This document shows positions 54,359 through 64,000 of a stretch of 64,000 nt of DNA, in pieces. The stretch comes from Pseudomonas orientalis. GTDB taxonomy: Bacteria; Pseudomonadota; Gammaproteobacteria; Pseudomonadales; Pseudomonadaceae. Below the pieces are notes generated by a model. The model was given only the letters and a program-made list of their open reading frames with translations, was not told the origin of the DNA and searched no databases. The stretch lies in contig NZ_CP018049.1 of NCBI RefSeq assembly GCF_002934065.1, positions 804,501-868,500 on the forward strand, in the 5' to 3' direction. The number at the start of each line of letters is the position of its first letter. Positions within the stretch are counted from its first letter, which is position 1. The translations under genes were made by a program, and so were the position numbers.

Positions 54359-56458
54359 TTAGATATCCATAGGTCGGTTGGCAGCTTGGATCGCGGTGAG
54401 GGCGATGGTGTATACGATGTCGTCCACCTGAGCGCCGCGTGGCAGGTCGTTGACCGGTTTGCGCAGGCCCTGAAGCATCGGCCCCAGGCTCACGCAATCG
54501 GCGCTGCGCTGCACGGCTTTGTAGGTGGTGTTGCCGGTGTTCAGGTCGGGGAACACGAATACCGTGGCCTTGCCGGCGACCTGGCTGTTGGGCGCCAATT
54601 GCCGGGCCACGCTTTCGTTGGCGGCGGCGTCGTATTGCAGCGGGCCGTCGATCAGCAGTGAGCTTTGCTGTTCGTGGGCGAGCAGGGTGGCCTCGCGGAC
54701 TTTTTCGACTTCCTCGCCGCTGGCCGAATCGCCGCTGGAATAGCTGATCATCGCCACGCGCGGGGCGATGCCGAACGCGGCCGCCGAGTCGGCGCTTTGC
54801 AGGGCAATTTCCGCCAGCTCCGCGGCGCTGGGGTGCGGGTTCATCACACAGTCGCCGTACACCAGCACCTGCTCGGGGAACAGCATGAAGAACACCGACG
54901 ACACCAGGGTGCAGCCCGGCGCTGTTTTAATCAGCTGCAGGGCAGGGCGGATGGTATTGGCGGTGGAGTGGATAACGCCGGAGACCAGGCCGTCCACTTC
55001 GTCCAGGGCGAGCATCATGGTGGCGATCACCACGGTGTCTTCCAACTGCTGCTCGGCCATCGGCGCATTCAGGCTCTTGCTTTTGCGCAGCGCAACCATC
55101 GGCTCGACGTAGCGCTGGCGGATCAGGTCCGGGTCGAGAATCTCCAGGCCTTCGGGCAAATCGATGCCGTGGGCGCGAGCGACGGCTTCCACGTCCGCCG
55201 GCTTGGCCAGCAGCACGCAGCGCGCGATGCCCCGCGCCTGGCAGATCGCAGCGGCCTGCACGGTCAGCGGCTCGCTGCCTTCGGGCAACACGATGCGCTT
55301 GTTGGCGGCCTGGGCGCGCTGGATCAACTGGTAGCGGAATACCGCAGGGGACAGGCGCATCTCCCGTGGCGTGCCGCAGCGTTGGTGCAGCCAGCGTGCA
55401 TCGAGGTGGCTGGCGACGAAGTCGGTGATGATCTCCGCGCGTTCGCGGTCATCGATGGGGATTTCCTTGTTGAGGCTATTGAGCTGGTTGGCGGTGTCGT
55501 AGGAACCGGTGCTCACCGACAGCACCGGCAACCCGGCCTGGAACGCACCACGGCACAACTCCATGATGCGCGGGTCGGGCAGGGTGTCGCTGGTCAGCAG
55601 CAGACCGGCCAGCGGTACGCCGTTGATCGCGGCCAGGCTGACGGCGAGGATGATGTCGTCGCGGTCGCCGGGCGTCACCACTAGCACGCCGGGCTTGAGC
55701 AGCTCCACGGTGTTGCGCATGGTGCGCGCGCAAATGATGATCTTGGTCATGCGCCGGGTTTCGTAGTCACCGGCATTGAGGATCTGCGCACCCATCAGGT
55801 CGGCCACGTCGCGGGTGCGCGGCGCGTTGAGTTCGGGCTGGTAGGGAATGCAGCCCAGCAGGCGGAAATCACCGCTGCGCAACAACGGCGAGTGCTCCTT
55901 GAGACGCGCCGAGAACGCTTCCATGCTTTCGTCGGTGCGCACCTTGTTGAGGATCACGCCGAGTACTTTCGGGTCTTTCGGACCACCGAACAATTGAGCC
56001 TGCAGTTCCACGCGACCGGACAGTTCGGTGAGCACTTCGTTTTCCGGGGCCGAGACCAGGATCACTTCCGCATCCAGGCTCTTGGCCAGGTGCAGGTTGA
56101 CCCGGGCCGCATAACTGGCGCTGCGGGTCGGCACCATGCCTTCGACGATCAGCACGTCCTTGCCCACGGCGGCTTGCTGGTACAGCGTGATGATTTCTTC
56201 GAGCAACTCATCCAGCTGGCCGTCGCCGAGCATGCGCTCGACATGGGCCAGGCCCAGGGGTTGGGGTGGTTTCAGGCCGTGGGTGCGCGCCACCAGTTCG
56301 GTCGAGCGCTCAGGGCCGGTATCGCCAGGGTGGGGCTGGGCAATCGGTTTGAAGAAGCCGACTTTCAGCCCGGCTCGTTCCAGGGTGCGCACCAGCCCGA
56401 GGCTGATGGAGGTCAGACCCACACCAAAATCGGTGGGCGCGATAAAAAAAGTCTGCAT
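54359..56458 (-). CDS. pta: Phosphate acetyltransferase (long form)
   Basis: The 699-residue enzyme interconverts acetyl-CoA and acetyl phosphate. It has an N-terminal BioD-like P-loop domain (FFIAPTDFGVGLTSISLGLVR), a DRTGG middle domain and the C-terminal PTA/PTB catalytic domain from about residue 370 (RIVLPEGSEPLTVQAA), with FVFPDLNTGNTTYKAVQRSA near the end. The ATG at 56458 is preferred; 56479 adds seven residues. No ackA gene is adjacent. Confidence 0.95.
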   Translation of the reverse strand: MQTFFIAPTDFGVGLTSISLGLVRTLERAGLKVGFFKPIAQPHPGDTGPERSTELVARTHGLKPPQPLGLAHVERMLGDGQLDELLEEIITLYQQAAVGKDVLIVEGMVPTRSASYAARVNLHLAKSLDAEVILVSAPENEVLTELSGRVELQAQLFGGPKDPKVLGVILNKVRTDESMEAFSARLKEHSPLLRSGDFRLLGCIPYQPELNAPRTRDVADLMGAQILNAGDYETRRMTKIIICARTMRNTVELLKPGVLVVTPGDRDDIILAVSLAAINGVPLAGLLLTSDTLPDPRIMELCRGAFQAGLPVLSVSTGSYDTANQLNSLNKEIPIDDRERAEIITDFVASHLDARWLHQRCGTPREMRLSPAVFRYQLIQRAQAANKRIVLPEGSEPLTVQAAAICQARGIARCVLLAKPADVEAVARAHGIDLPEGLEILDPDLIRQRYVEPMVALRKSKSLNAPMAEQQLEDTVVIATMMLALDEVDGLVSGVIHSTANTIRPALQLIKTAPGCTLVSSVFFMLFPEQVLVYGDCVMNPHPSAAELAEIALQSADSAAAFGIAPRVAMISYSSGDSASGEEVEKVREATLLAHEQQSSLLIDGPLQYDAAANESVARQLAPNSQVAGKATVFVFPDLNTGNTTYKAVQRSADCVSLGPMLQGLRKPVNDLPRGAQVDDIVYTIALTAIQAANRPMDI

Positions 56459-56537
56459 GCGAATTCTCTGGAGGTGCATGGCTGGGGTGGCGCTCTATGC
56501 GTGAGTGCCTACCGCGAATCAGGCGCCAAGGTTATCG

Positions 56538-56828
56538 TTATTCGTGCTGTTGCGCACACCAGCCGCAGGCAAAGGGTTGGCCTATTTTTTCAAGGCGTTG
56601 CGCGGGGTCGAGCACCCAGGCGCGCGACTGCCACGGCGGCTGGTGGCGCAGATGCTGGGTGTGGCCGCAGGACAGCTCGGCGACCCAGTGCAGGTCGTCG
56701 TCCTGGTGGAATCCGCTGATCGTCGAGACCGTTGGTCGGCCCCGTCCGTCCGGGTTCTGTTCGCTTTCGGGCAAATCCTTGTTTAGACTTGTCCGTTCTT
56801 CATTCTTATGCAAAAGGTCTCGCCCCAT
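56538..56828 (-). CDS. DUF3565 protein
   Basis: This is a small protein with the DUF3565 core: ISGFHQDDDLHWVAELSCGH, QHLRHQPPWQSRAWVLD and the C-terminal FACGWC. His and Cys residues suggest metal binding; function is unknown. The start is uncertain: the ATG at 56828 overlaps the divergent SlyD-type start on the other strand, so a downstream start (for example a GTG just before ISGF) may be used. It is upstream of pta on the same strand. Confidence 0.75.
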   Translation of the reverse strand: MGRDLLHKNEERTSLNKDLPESEQNPDGRGRPTVSTISGFHQDDDLHWVAELSCGHTQHLRHQPPWQSRAWVLDPAQRLEKIGQPFACGWCAQQHE

Positions 56829-57312
56829 GACGATCGCCGCTAACAAGGCTGTCTCCATCGACTATACCCTGACCAACGACGCTGGTGAGGTCATCGACAG
56901 CTCAGCCGGCGGCGCGCCGCTGGTCTACCTGCAAGGCGCGGGTAACATCATCCCAGGCCTGGAAAAGGCGCTGGAAGGCAAGGCAGTTGGTGATGAACTG
57001 ACTGTTGCCGTAGAGCCTGAAGATGCCTACGGCGAATACTCCGCCGAACTGGTCAGCACCTTGAGCCGCAGCATGTTCGAAGGTGTCGATGAGCTGGAAG
57101 TCGGCATGCAGTTCCACGCTTCTGCCCCGGACGGCCAGATGCAGATCGTGACCATCCGCGACCTGGACGGCGACGACGTGACCGTCGACGGCAACCACCC
57201 GCTCGCTGGCCAGCGTCTGAACTTCCAGGTGAAGATCGTTGCCATCCGCGACGCTTCCCAGGAAGAAGTGGCTCACGGCCACGTCCACGGTGAAGGCGGT
57301 CATCACCATTGA
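56827..57312 (+). CDS. slyD: SlyD-type FKBP peptidyl-prolyl cis-trans isomerase
   Basis: This 161-residue cytoplasmic FKBP/SlyD-family chaperone has the FKBP halves VSIDYTLTNDAGEVIDSS and GNIIPGLEKALEGKAVGDEL, separated by the insert-in-flap domain (about 65-125; EDAYGEYSAELVSTLSR, then VDGNHPLAG). A His-rich tail (HGHVHGEGGHHH) can bind nickel. I chose the ATG at 56827; the longer upstream frame has no family similarity. A strong terminator follows. Confidence 0.94.
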   Translation: MTIAANKAVSIDYTLTNDAGEVIDSSAGGAPLVYLQGAGNIIPGLEKALEGKAVGDELTVAVEPEDAYGEYSAELVSTLSRSMFEGVDELEVGMQFHASAPDGQMQIVTIRDLDGDDVTVDGNHPLAGQRLNFQVKIVAIRDASQEEVAHGHVHGEGGHHH

Positions 57313-57334
57313 TTGTGGCTTGATCAATAGATAG

Positions 57335-57369
57335 CAAAAAACGCCCCGACTGGTTCGGGGCGTTTTTTT
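57335..57369 (+). terminator. Rho-independent terminator after slyD
   Basis: A 13-14-bp stem (AACGCCCCGA, loop CTGG, TTCGGGGCGTT) is followed by a run of seven T. Confidence 0.92.
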
Positions 57370-57393
57370 GCGCTCAAGAAAACACTGGAGTTC

Positions 57394-57487
57394 AAATGTG
57401 GGAGGGGGCTTGCCCCCGATGACGGTGTGTCAGTCAGAATATCCGGTACTGATACACCGCTATCGGGGGCAAGCCCCCTCCCACATA
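57394..57487. repeat. REP pair (REPIN), GTGGGAGGGGGCTTGCCCC class
   Basis: Two inverted arms (AAATGTGGGAGGGGGCTTGC) flank a spacer with GTGTGTCAGTCAG. It lies between the terminators of two convergent genes, slyD and rpsT. Confidence 0.9.
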
Positions 57488-57516
57488 TGGATCTCGGTAT
57501 ATTTCAGGAGCAAACA

Positions 57517-57550
57517 AAAATGCCCCGGACCTTTCGGTACGGGGCATTTC
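57517..57550 (-). terminator. Rho-independent terminator after rpsT
   Basis: Stem AATGCCCCG...CGGGGCATT lies 44 bp beyond the rpsT stop, with a T-run on the minus strand. Confidence 0.85.
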
Positions 57551-57593
57551 TTAACTGTAACGCAACCTGAGGTCACGTGGCAGTTGTTACCAC

Positions 57594-57872
57594 TTAGGCT
57601 GCAGCAGCAACGTTCAGAGCCTTGATGTGGCCATTCAGGCGGCTCTTATGACGAGCGGCCTTGTTCTTGTGGATGATGCCTTTATCGGCCATACGGTCGA
57701 TAACTGGCACGGCCAGAACGTAAGCAGCTTGGGCTTTTTCAGCGTCTTTGGTGTCGATGGCTTTAACTACATTCTTGATGTAGGTACGAACCATGGAACG
57801 CAGGCTGGCGTTGTGGCTGCGACGCTTCTCAGCCTGTTTTGCACGTTTTTTGGCGGAAGGTGTGTTGGCCAC
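57594..57872 (-). CDS. rpsT: 30S ribosomal protein S20
   Basis: This 92-residue basic ribosomal protein begins [21 protein letters not shown], split by one residue, with the helical KAVQ-type C-terminal half ([17 protein letters not shown]). Normal length. It is divergent from murJ and followed by its own terminator. Confidence 0.96.
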   Translation of the reverse strand: MANTPSAKKRAKQAEKRRSHNASLRSMVRTYIKNVVKAIDTKDAEKAQAAYVLAVPVIDRMADKGIIHKNKAARHKSRLNGHIKALNVAAAA

Positions 57873-58125
57873 CGTCGAGCTCCTCGAAAGACTTTTTAGG
57901 AAATAGCAAACAAAATAGGCCGCGAATCATGCCGATGACTTGATGGGTTGTCAAGAGCGGCTGATGCGAACTGCTGAGTGGTCGATCTGAAGAGGCGGGT
58001 GATTTATTTCCGGCGCTTGACCTGTAAACTCGCGAGCTTTGGCGCTGTGCTGTTGCAGGCGCGCAGTATCGCATAAGTAGGCGCTTTGTTCGCCTGCTCT
58101 TTATCTATAGGCGCAAACTCTTTCA

Positions 58126-59664
58126 ATGAATCTGCTCAAATCGTTGGCTGCCGTCAGCTCTATCACGATGATCTCCCGGGTTTTGGGGTTCGTGCGTGAC
58201 ACCCTGCTGGCACGCATTTTTGGCGCCAGCATGGCCACGGACGCCTTCTTCATTGCCTTTAAACTGCCCAACCTGTTGCGCCGGATTTTCGCCGAAGGCG
58301 CGTTCTCCCAGGCCTTCGTGCCGATCCTGGCCGAATACAAGACTCAACAGGGGGAGGAGGCGACCCGCACCTTTATCGCCTATGTCTCGGGCCTTCTGAC
58401 ACTGGTGTTGATGCTGGTGACCGTGCTCGGCATGCTCGCCGCGCCCTGGGTGATCTGGGCCACGGCCCCCGGCTTTGCCAATACCCCGGAAAAGTTCGCA
58501 CTGACCACTGATCTGCTGCGCGTGACCTTTCCTTATATATTGCTGATCTCGCTGTCATCGCTTGCCGGGGCGATTCTCAATACCTGGAACCGTTTCTCGG
58601 TGCCCGCCTTCGTGCCGACGCTGCTTAACGTCAGCATGATTATCTTCGCGCTGTTCCTCACGCCGTACTTCGATCCGCCGGTGATGGCCCTGGGGTGGGC
58701 CGTCCTGGCGGGCGGCCTGGCACAACTGCTCTACCAGCTGCCGCATTTGAAAAAGATCGGCATGCTGGTGCTGCCACGCCTGAACCTCAAGGACACCGGC
58801 GTCTGGCGCGTGATGCGCAATATGTTGCCGGCGATCCTCGGTGTGTCCGTCAGTCAGATTTCCCTGATTATCAATACGGCGTTCGCGTCGTTGCTGGTAT
58901 CCGGTTCGGTGTCGTGGATGTACTACGCCGACCGTCTGATGGAATTGCCGTCCGGCGTGCTCGGGGTGGCCTTGGGCACCATTTTGCTGCCGACCCTGGC
59001 GCGCACCTATGCGAGCAAGGACCGCCAGGAATACTCGCGCATTCTCGACTGGGGCCTGCGCCTGTGCTTCCTGCTGGTGCTGCCGTGCTCCCTGGCCCTG
59101 GGAATCCTGGCCGAACCCTTGACGGTCTCGCTGTTTCAATACGGGCAATTCGACGCGCACGACGCCCTGATGACCCAGCATGCGCTGGTGGCGTACTCCG
59201 TGGGGTTGCTCGGCATTATCGTGATCAAGGTGCTGGCGCCGGGCTTCTATGCCCAGCAAAACATCCGCACACCGGTGAAGATCGCGATCTTCACACTGGT
59301 CGTCACGCAATTGCTCAACCTGGTGTTTATCGGCCCGCTGGCCCATGCCGGCCTGGCGCTCGCGATCAGTGTCGGCGCCTGTATCAATGCCGGCCTGCTG
59401 TTTTATCAACTGCGCAAGCAGCAGATGTACCAACCGCAGCCTGGCTGGGGCGCGTTCACCCTCAAGTTGCTCGTGGCGGTCGCCGCGATGTCGGCCGTGC
59501 TGCTTGGGCTGATGCACATTATGCCGGCCTGGGACCAGGGCCATATGCTGGAGCGCTTCATGCGCCTGGGCGTGCTGGTAGTGGCTGGCGTGGTGGTGTA
59601 CTTCGGGATGTTGCTGCTGCAGGGTTTCCGCCTGCGCGATTTCAATCGCAAGTCACTGGGGTAG
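58126..59664 (+). CDS. murJ: Lipid II flippase MurJ
   Basis: The 512-residue MOP-superfamily protein with about 14 membrane helices moves lipid II across the inner membrane. [16 protein letters not shown], the [18 protein letters not shown] segment and the central NTAFASLL region are conserved. It starts 253 bp from rpsT; ribF follows, as in the murJ-ribF-ileS-lspA order. Confidence 0.96.
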   Translation: MNLLKSLAAVSSITMISRVLGFVRDTLLARIFGASMATDAFFIAFKLPNLLRRIFAEGAFSQAFVPILAEYKTQQGEEATRTFIAYVSGLLTLVLMLVTVLGMLAAPWVIWATAPGFANTPEKFALTTDLLRVTFPYILLISLSSLAGAILNTWNRFSVPAFVPTLLNVSMIIFALFLTPYFDPPVMALGWAVLAGGLAQLLYQLPHLKKIGMLVLPRLNLKDTGVWRVMRNMLPAILGVSVSQISLIINTAFASLLVSGSVSWMYYADRLMELPSGVLGVALGTILLPTLARTYASKDRQEYSRILDWGLRLCFLLVLPCSLALGILAEPLTVSLFQYGQFDAHDALMTQHALVAYSVGLLGIIVIKVLAPGFYAQQNIRTPVKIAIFTLVVTQLLNLVFIGPLAHAGLALAISVGACINAGLLFYQLRKQQMYQPQPGWGAFTLKLLVAVAAMSAVLLGLMHIMPAWDQGHMLERFMRLGVLVVAGVVVYFGMLLLQGFRLRDFNRKSLG

Positions 59665-59783
59665 AGAGTTTGCCGCGATAAAACGGCTGTTTTACCGAAT
59701 CGATCCATTTGGCCTGCGCTGTTGCCTGTCGTCCGGGGCCGGGTGTGGTTATAATCGACCACTTTATGAGCAAGAAGCGCGTT

Positions 59784-60722
59784 ATGCAGCTGGTTCGAGG
59801 TCTCCACAACCTGCGCCCCGAGCACCGGGGCTGCGTCGCCACCATTGGCAACTTTGACGGTGTTCACCGTGGCCACCAGGCTATCCTGGCCAGGCTGCGC
59901 GAGCGTGCGGTCGAGTTGGGCGTGCCCAGCTGCGTGGTGATTTTTGAGCCACAGCCGCGGGAGTTCTTCACCCCGGAAACGGCGCCGGCCCGCCTGGCCC
60001 GCCTGCGAGACAAACTGCAACTGCTGGCTGAAGAAGGCGTGGACCGCGTCCTCTGCCTGGCTTTCAACCAGCGCCTGCAAAGCCTCAGCGCCGCCGAGTT
60101 TGTCGACCGCATCCTCGTCGATGGTCTCGGCGTGCAGCATTTGGAGGTCGGCGACGACTTTCGTTTTGGTTGCGACCGGGTCGGCGATTTCGATTTCCTG
60201 CAACACGCCGGCGTCAACCAGGGTTTTACCGTAGAAGCCGCGCAAACCGTCGAACTGGACGGCCTGCGCGTGAGCAGTACCCAGGTGCGTAACGCCCTGG
60301 CCGCTGCCGACTTCGCCTTGGCCGAGCGTTTGCTCGGTCGCCCGTTCCGCATCGCCGGGCGGGTACTGCACGGCCAGAAGCTGGCGCGCCAACTGGGCAC
60401 GCCAACCGCCAACGTGCAACTCAAGCGCCGTCGTGTGCCGCTGACCGGGGTCTACCTGGTGAGTGTCGACATCGACGGCCAATCGTGGCCGGGAGTCGCC
60501 AACATAGGCGTCAGGCCCACGGTTGCAGGTGATGGCAAGGCCCACCTGGAAGTTCATCTTTTGGATTTTGCCGGTGACTTGTATGACCGGCGTTTAACGG
60601 TGGTTTTCCACCAGAAGCTGCGTGAAGAGCAGCGTTTCGCCTCCCTTGAGGCGTTGAAAACGGCGATCAATGCGGATGTCGCCGCCGCCCGTGCACTAGC
60701 CGCACCTAGCGCCCATCGCTAA
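59784..60722 (+). CDS. ribF: Bifunctional riboflavin kinase/FMN adenylyltransferase
   Basis: This 312-residue enzyme makes FMN and FAD. The N-terminal adenylyltransferase has TIGNFDGVHRGH (about residue 20) and the STQVRNAL-type block (SSTQVRNALAA). The C-terminal flavokinase (about 185-300) has LGTPTANVQL and VANIGVRPTV. The ATG at 59784 is preferred (family start QLVRGLHNLR); an ATG at 59766 adds six residues. Confidence 0.95.
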   Translation: MQLVRGLHNLRPEHRGCVATIGNFDGVHRGHQAILARLRERAVELGVPSCVVIFEPQPREFFTPETAPARLARLRDKLQLLAEEGVDRVLCLAFNQRLQSLSAAEFVDRILVDGLGVQHLEVGDDFRFGCDRVGDFDFLQHAGVNQGFTVEAAQTVELDGLRVSSTQVRNALAAADFALAERLLGRPFRIAGRVLHGQKLARQLGTPTANVQLKRRRVPLTGVYLVSVDIDGQSWPGVANIGVRPTVAGDGKAHLEVHLLDFAGDLYDRRLTVVFHQKLREEQRFASLEALKTAINADVAAARALAAPSAHR

Positions 60723-60736
60723 CCGAAGAGCCTTAA

Positions 60737-63568
60737 ATGACCGACTATAAAGCCACGCTAAACCTTCCGGACACCGCCTTCCCAATGAAGGCCGGCCTGC
60801 CACAGCGCGAACCGCAGATCCTGCAGCGCTGGGACAGTATTGGCCTGTACGGAAAGTTGCGCGAAATTGGCAAGGATCGTCCGAAATTCGTCCTGCACGA
60901 CGGCCCTCCTTATGCCAACGGCACCATTCACATCGGTCACGCGCTGAACAAGATTCTCAAGGACATGATCCTGCGTTCGAAGACCCTGTCGGGCTTCGAC
61001 GCGCCGTATGTCCCGGGTTGGGATTGCCACGGCCTGCCGATCGAACACAAGGTCGAAGTGACCTACGGCAAGAACCTGGGCGCGGATAAAACCCGCGAAC
61101 TGTGCCGTGCCTACGCCACCGAGCAGATCGAAGGGCAGAAGTCCGAATTCATCCGCCTGGGTGTCCTGGGCGAGTGGGACAACCCTTACAAAACCATGAA
61201 TTTCAAGAACGAGGCCGGTGAAATCCGCGCCCTGGCCGAAATCGTCAAGGGCGGTTTCGTGTTCAAGGGCCTCAAGCCCGTGAACTGGTGCTTCGACTGC
61301 GGCTCAGCCCTGGCCGAGGCGGAAGTCGAGTACGAAGACAAGAAGTCCTCGACCATCGACGTGGCCTTCCCGATTGCCGATGAGGCCAAGCTGGCCGAGG
61401 CCTTTGGCCTGGCATCGCTGGCCAAGCCGGCTTCCATCGTGATCTGGACCACCACGCCATGGACCATCCCTGCCAACCAGGCGCTGAACGTGCACCCCGA
61501 GTTCACCTACGCGCTGGTGGACGTTGGCGATCGCCTGCTGGTGCTGGCCGAAGAAATGGTCGAGCCGTGCCTGGCGCGTTACGAGCTGCAAGGCTCGGTG
61601 ATCGCCACCGCCACCGGCTCCGCGCTGGAACTGATCAACTTCCGTCATCCGTTCTACGACCGCCTGTCGCCGGTGTACCTGGCTGACTACGTCGAACTGG
61701 GTTCGGGTACCGGCATCGTTCACTGCTCGCCTGCCTACGGCGTGGACGACTTCGTGATCTGCAAGAAATACGGGCTGGTCAACGATGACATCATCAACCC
61801 GGTGCAGAGCAACGGCGTGTACGTGCCGTCACTGGAGTTCTTCGGCGGCCAGTTCATCTTCAAGGCCGACCCTGCAATCATCGAAAAGCTGCGTGAAGTC
61901 GGTGCGCTGATGCAAACCGCCACCATCCAGCACAGCTACATGCACTGCTGGCGCCACAAGACCCCGTTGATCTACCGCGCTACCGCGCAGTGGTTTATCG
62001 GTATGGACAAAGAGCCGACCAGCGGCGAAACCCTGCGCATACGCTCGCTCAAGGCCGTCGAAGGCACCAAGTTCGTCCCGGCCTGGGGCCAGGCGCGCCT
62101 GCACTCGATGATCGCCAACCGTCCGGACTGGTGCATCTCCCGCCAGCGTAACTGGGGCGTGCCGATTCCGTTCTTCCTGCACAAGGAGAGCGGCGAACTG
62201 CACCCACGTACCGTCGAGTTGATGGAACTCGTGGCCCAGCGCGTTGAACAGGAAGGCATCGAAGCCTGGTTCAAGATGGACGCTGCCGAGTTGCTCGGTG
62301 ATGAAGCGCCGCAGTACGACAAGATCAGCGACACCCTCGACGTATGGTTCGACTCGGGCACCACTCACTGGCACGTGCTGCGCGGTTCGCACCCGATGGG
62401 CCACGAGACCGGCCCGCGTGCCGACCTGTACCTGGAAGGTTCGGACCAGCACCGCGGCTGGTTCCACTCGTCGCTGCTGACCGGTTGCGCCATCGACAAC
62501 CACGCGCCGTACCGGGAGCTGTTGACCCACGGCTTCACCGTCGACGAAAACGGCCGCAAGATGTCCAAGTCGTTGAAGAACGTGATCGAGCCGAAGAAGA
62601 TCAACGACACCCTGGGCGCCGACATCATGCGTCTGTGGGTCGCCTCGACCGATTACTCGGGCGAGATCGCCGTCTCCGACCAGATTCTGGCCCGCAGCGC
62701 CGATGCCTACCGGCGTATCCGTAATACCGCGCGCTTCCTGCTGTCGAACCTGACCGGTTTCAACCCGGCCACCGACATCCTGCCGGCAGAGGACATGCTC
62801 GCCCTCGACCGTTGGGCCGTGGACCGCGCCCTGTTGCTGCAGCGCGAGTTGCAGGAACACTACGGCGAGTACCGCTTCTGGAATGTCTACTCCAAGATCC
62901 ACAACTTCTGCGTGCAGGAGCTCGGTGGTTTCTACCTCGACATCATCAAGGACCGCCAGTACACCACCGGTGCCAACAGCAAGGCGCGCCGTTCGGCGCA
63001 GACCGCGCTGTACCACATCAGCGAAGCGCTGGTGCGCTGGATCGCACCGATCCTGGCGTTCACCGCCGACGAATTGTGGGAGTACCTGCCGGGCGAACGT
63101 AACGAGTCCGTCATGCTCAACACCTGGTATGAAGGCTTGACCGAACTGCCGGCCGACTTCGAACTGGGCCGCGAGTATTGGGAAGGCGTGATGGCCGTGA
63201 AGGTTGCGGTGAACAAGGAGCTGGAAGTGCAGCGCGCGGCCAAGGCCGTGGGTGGCAACCTGCAAGCCGAAGTCACCCTGTTTGCCGAGGACGGCCTGAC
63301 CGCCGACCTCGCCAAGCTGAGCAACGAACTGCGCTTTGTGTTGATCACCTCCACCGCAAGCCTGGCGCCCTTCGCCCAGGCTCCGGCAGATGCCGTGGCC
63401 ACCGATGTGCCGGGCTTGAAGCTCAAGGTGGTCAAGTCGGCCTTCCCTAAATGCGCCCGTTGCTGGCACTGCCGTGAAGATGTCGGCGTGAACCCCGAGC
63501 ATCCGGAAATCTGCGGTCGTTGCGTCGATAACATCAGCGGTGAAGGCGAGGTTCGTCACTATGCCTAA
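60737..63568 (+). CDS. ileS: Isoleucyl-tRNA synthetase
   Basis: This 943-residue class I synthetase has HIGH (in [11 protein letters not shown], about residues 60-70), the editing domain in the middle, KMSKS (in [11 protein letters not shown]) and a C-terminal zinc-binding end with paired Cys ([10 protein letters not shown], then CGRCVDN). Normal length and motifs. It overlaps lspA by 8 bp. Confidence 0.97.
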   Translation: MTDYKATLNLPDTAFPMKAGLPQREPQILQRWDSIGLYGKLREIGKDRPKFVLHDGPPYANGTIHIGHALNKILKDMILRSKTLSGFDAPYVPGWDCHGLPIEHKVEVTYGKNLGADKTRELCRAYATEQIEGQKSEFIRLGVLGEWDNPYKTMNFKNEAGEIRALAEIVKGGFVFKGLKPVNWCFDCGSALAEAEVEYEDKKSSTIDVAFPIADEAKLAEAFGLASLAKPASIVIWTTTPWTIPANQALNVHPEFTYALVDVGDRLLVLAEEMVEPCLARYELQGSVIATATGSALELINFRHPFYDRLSPVYLADYVELGSGTGIVHCSPAYGVDDFVICKKYGLVNDDIINPVQSNGVYVPSLEFFGGQFIFKADPAIIEKLREVGALMQTATIQHSYMHCWRHKTPLIYRATAQWFIGMDKEPTSGETLRIRSLKAVEGTKFVPAWGQARLHSMIANRPDWCISRQRNWGVPIPFFLHKESGELHPRTVELMELVAQRVEQEGIEAWFKMDAAELLGDEAPQYDKISDTLDVWFDSGTTHWHVLRGSHPMGHETGPRADLYLEGSDQHRGWFHSSLLTGCAIDNHAPYRELLTHGFTVDENGRKMSKSLKNVIEPKKINDTLGADIMRLWVASTDYSGEIAVSDQILARSADAYRRIRNTARFLLSNLTGFNPATDILPAEDMLALDRWAVDRALLLQRELQEHYGEYRFWNVYSKIHNFCVQELGGFYLDIIKDRQYTTGANSKARRSAQTALYHISEALVRWIAPILAFTADELWEYLPGERNESVMLNTWYEGLTELPADFELGREYWEGVMAVKVAVNKELEVQRAAKAVGGNLQAEVTLFAEDGLTADLAKLSNELRFVLITSTASLAPFAQAPADAVATDVPGLKLKVVKSAFPKCARCWHCREDVGVNPEHPEICGRCVDNISGEGEVRHYA

Positions 63569-64000
63569 CGCTGCCAGTCGTTTCGGACGTCTGGGCTGGC
63601 TCGTATTGAGCGTCCTGGTGCTGGTCATCGACCAGGTCAGCAAGGCTCATTTCGAGGGCAGCCTGGAGATGTTCCAGCAAATTGTGGTGATCCCGGATTA
63701 CTTCAGTTGGACCCTGGCCTATAACACCGGCGCGGCCTTCAGCTTTCTCGCTGATGGCGGTGGCTGGCAGCGCTGGTTGTTCGCGCTGATCGCCGTAGTG
63801 GTCAGTGCGGTGCTGGTGGTCTGGCTCAAGCGCCTGGGCCGGGACGACACCTGGCTGGCCATCGCGCTGGCCCTGGTGCTGGGCGGCGCGCTGGGTAACC
63901 TGTACGACCGCGTTGCCCTGGGCCACGTGATCGATTTCATCCTGGTGCATTGGCAGAACCGCCATTACTTCCCGGCGTTCAACTTTGCCGACAGCGCTAT
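63561..64000 (+). CDS. lspA: Lipoprotein signal peptidase, 3' end outside window
   Basis: The visible 146 residues have the LspA layout: a first membrane helix with [32 protein letters not shown], two further helices and [16 protein letters not shown] holding the first catalytic Asp, then NFADSA with the second. The final residues and stop lie beyond the window. It cleaves prolipoprotein signal peptides after lipidation; its place after ileS is the standard order. Confidence 0.95.
   Translation, partial: MPNAASRFGRLGWLVLSVLVLVIDQVSKAHFEGSLEMFQQIVVIPDYFSWTLAYNTGAAFSFLADGGGWQRWLFALIAVVVSAVLVVWLKRLGRDDTWLAIALALVLGGALGNLYDRVALGHVIDFILVHWQNRHYFPAFNFADSA

Noticed and set aside
45351..57487. Recurrent short repeats as a CRISPR array
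   Set aside because: The copies are palindromic, paired and scattered between genes over 24 kb, with no regular spacers or cas genes; they are REP/REPIN elements.
61829..63643. 604-codon open frame opposite ileS
   Set aside because: Shadow of the ileS codon pattern, running across the zinc-binding end of ileS.

Overview
The window looks like a chromosome segment of a Pseudomonas fluorescens-group bacterium. Gene content, high GC, gene order (TPR protein-lolB-ispE-tRNA-Gln-prs-rplY-pth-ychF; hemA-prfA-prmC-moeB-murI; murJ-ribF-ileS-lspA), a fused cysNC, and many short palindromic REP elements with a GTGGGAGGGGGCTTGCCCC core all fit this group. Species assignment is inference from family recognition; no search was run.

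Region 1 (1-20.4 kb) is a Hrp1/Hrc1-type type III secretion system (T3SS; rsp/rsc in P. fluorescens naming). It begins with the 3' end of a probable AvrE-family effector, a PhzF-like gene and tRNA-Met. Then come hrpL (minus strand), the hrpJ operon on the plus strand (hrpJ-hrcV-hrpQ-hrcN-hrpO-hrpP-hrcQ-hrcR-hrcS-hrcT-hrcU), the convergent hrpF-hrpG-hrcC-hrpT-hrpV operon, the hrpA-hrpB-hrcJ-hrpD-hrpE operon, and one sigma54 activator of HrpR/HrpS type. The control circuit is readable: activator, a sigma54 promoter of hrpL with an IHF site and upstream dyads, the HrpL sigma factor, and three hrp boxes that head the three structural operons. No harpin hrpZ, translocator or effector chaperone is present in the window. 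hrcQ is a single gene and the pilin candidate is very short.

Region 2 (20.4-32.4 kb) is housekeeping: ychF, pth, rplY, prs, tRNA-Gln, ispE, lolB and a TPR lipoprotein on the minus strand, then hemA, prfA, prmC, moeB and murI on the plus strand. The T3SS lies between ychF and tRNA-Met, which from memory are neighbours in P. aeruginosa.

Region 3 (32.5-45.3 kb) holds a PagL-like lipid A deacylase, a YkgJ-type protein and a long minus-strand operon: DUF523/DUF1722, a MerR regulator of LitR/CarH type, photolyase, a SnoaL-like protein, a short-chain dehydrogenase, an FAD oxidase, DUF1365, a cyclopropane synthase-like methyltransferase and DUF2878. Its promoter carries two perfect TGTACA-N12-TGTAYA operators. 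A third, one base off, lies between a TIGR02450/renalase-like pair and the divergent yfcH-like/hemH pair. I read this as a light-responsive regulon for DNA repair and membrane-lipid modification, possibly extended to porphyrin metabolism. It is the most interesting system in the window.

Region 4 (45.3-64 kb) is ordinary core genome separated by REP/REPIN clusters: a TonB-dependent receptor, the AlgW protease, a Nif3-family protein, cysD and cysNC, a 1-acyl-glycerol-phosphate-type acyltransferase, pta, DUF3565, a SlyD-type peptidyl-prolyl isomerase, rpsT, and murJ-ribF-ileS-lspA, the last cut by the window end. A composite repeat of about 180-210 bp occurs twice in opposite orientation, near 45.4 and 53.4 kb.
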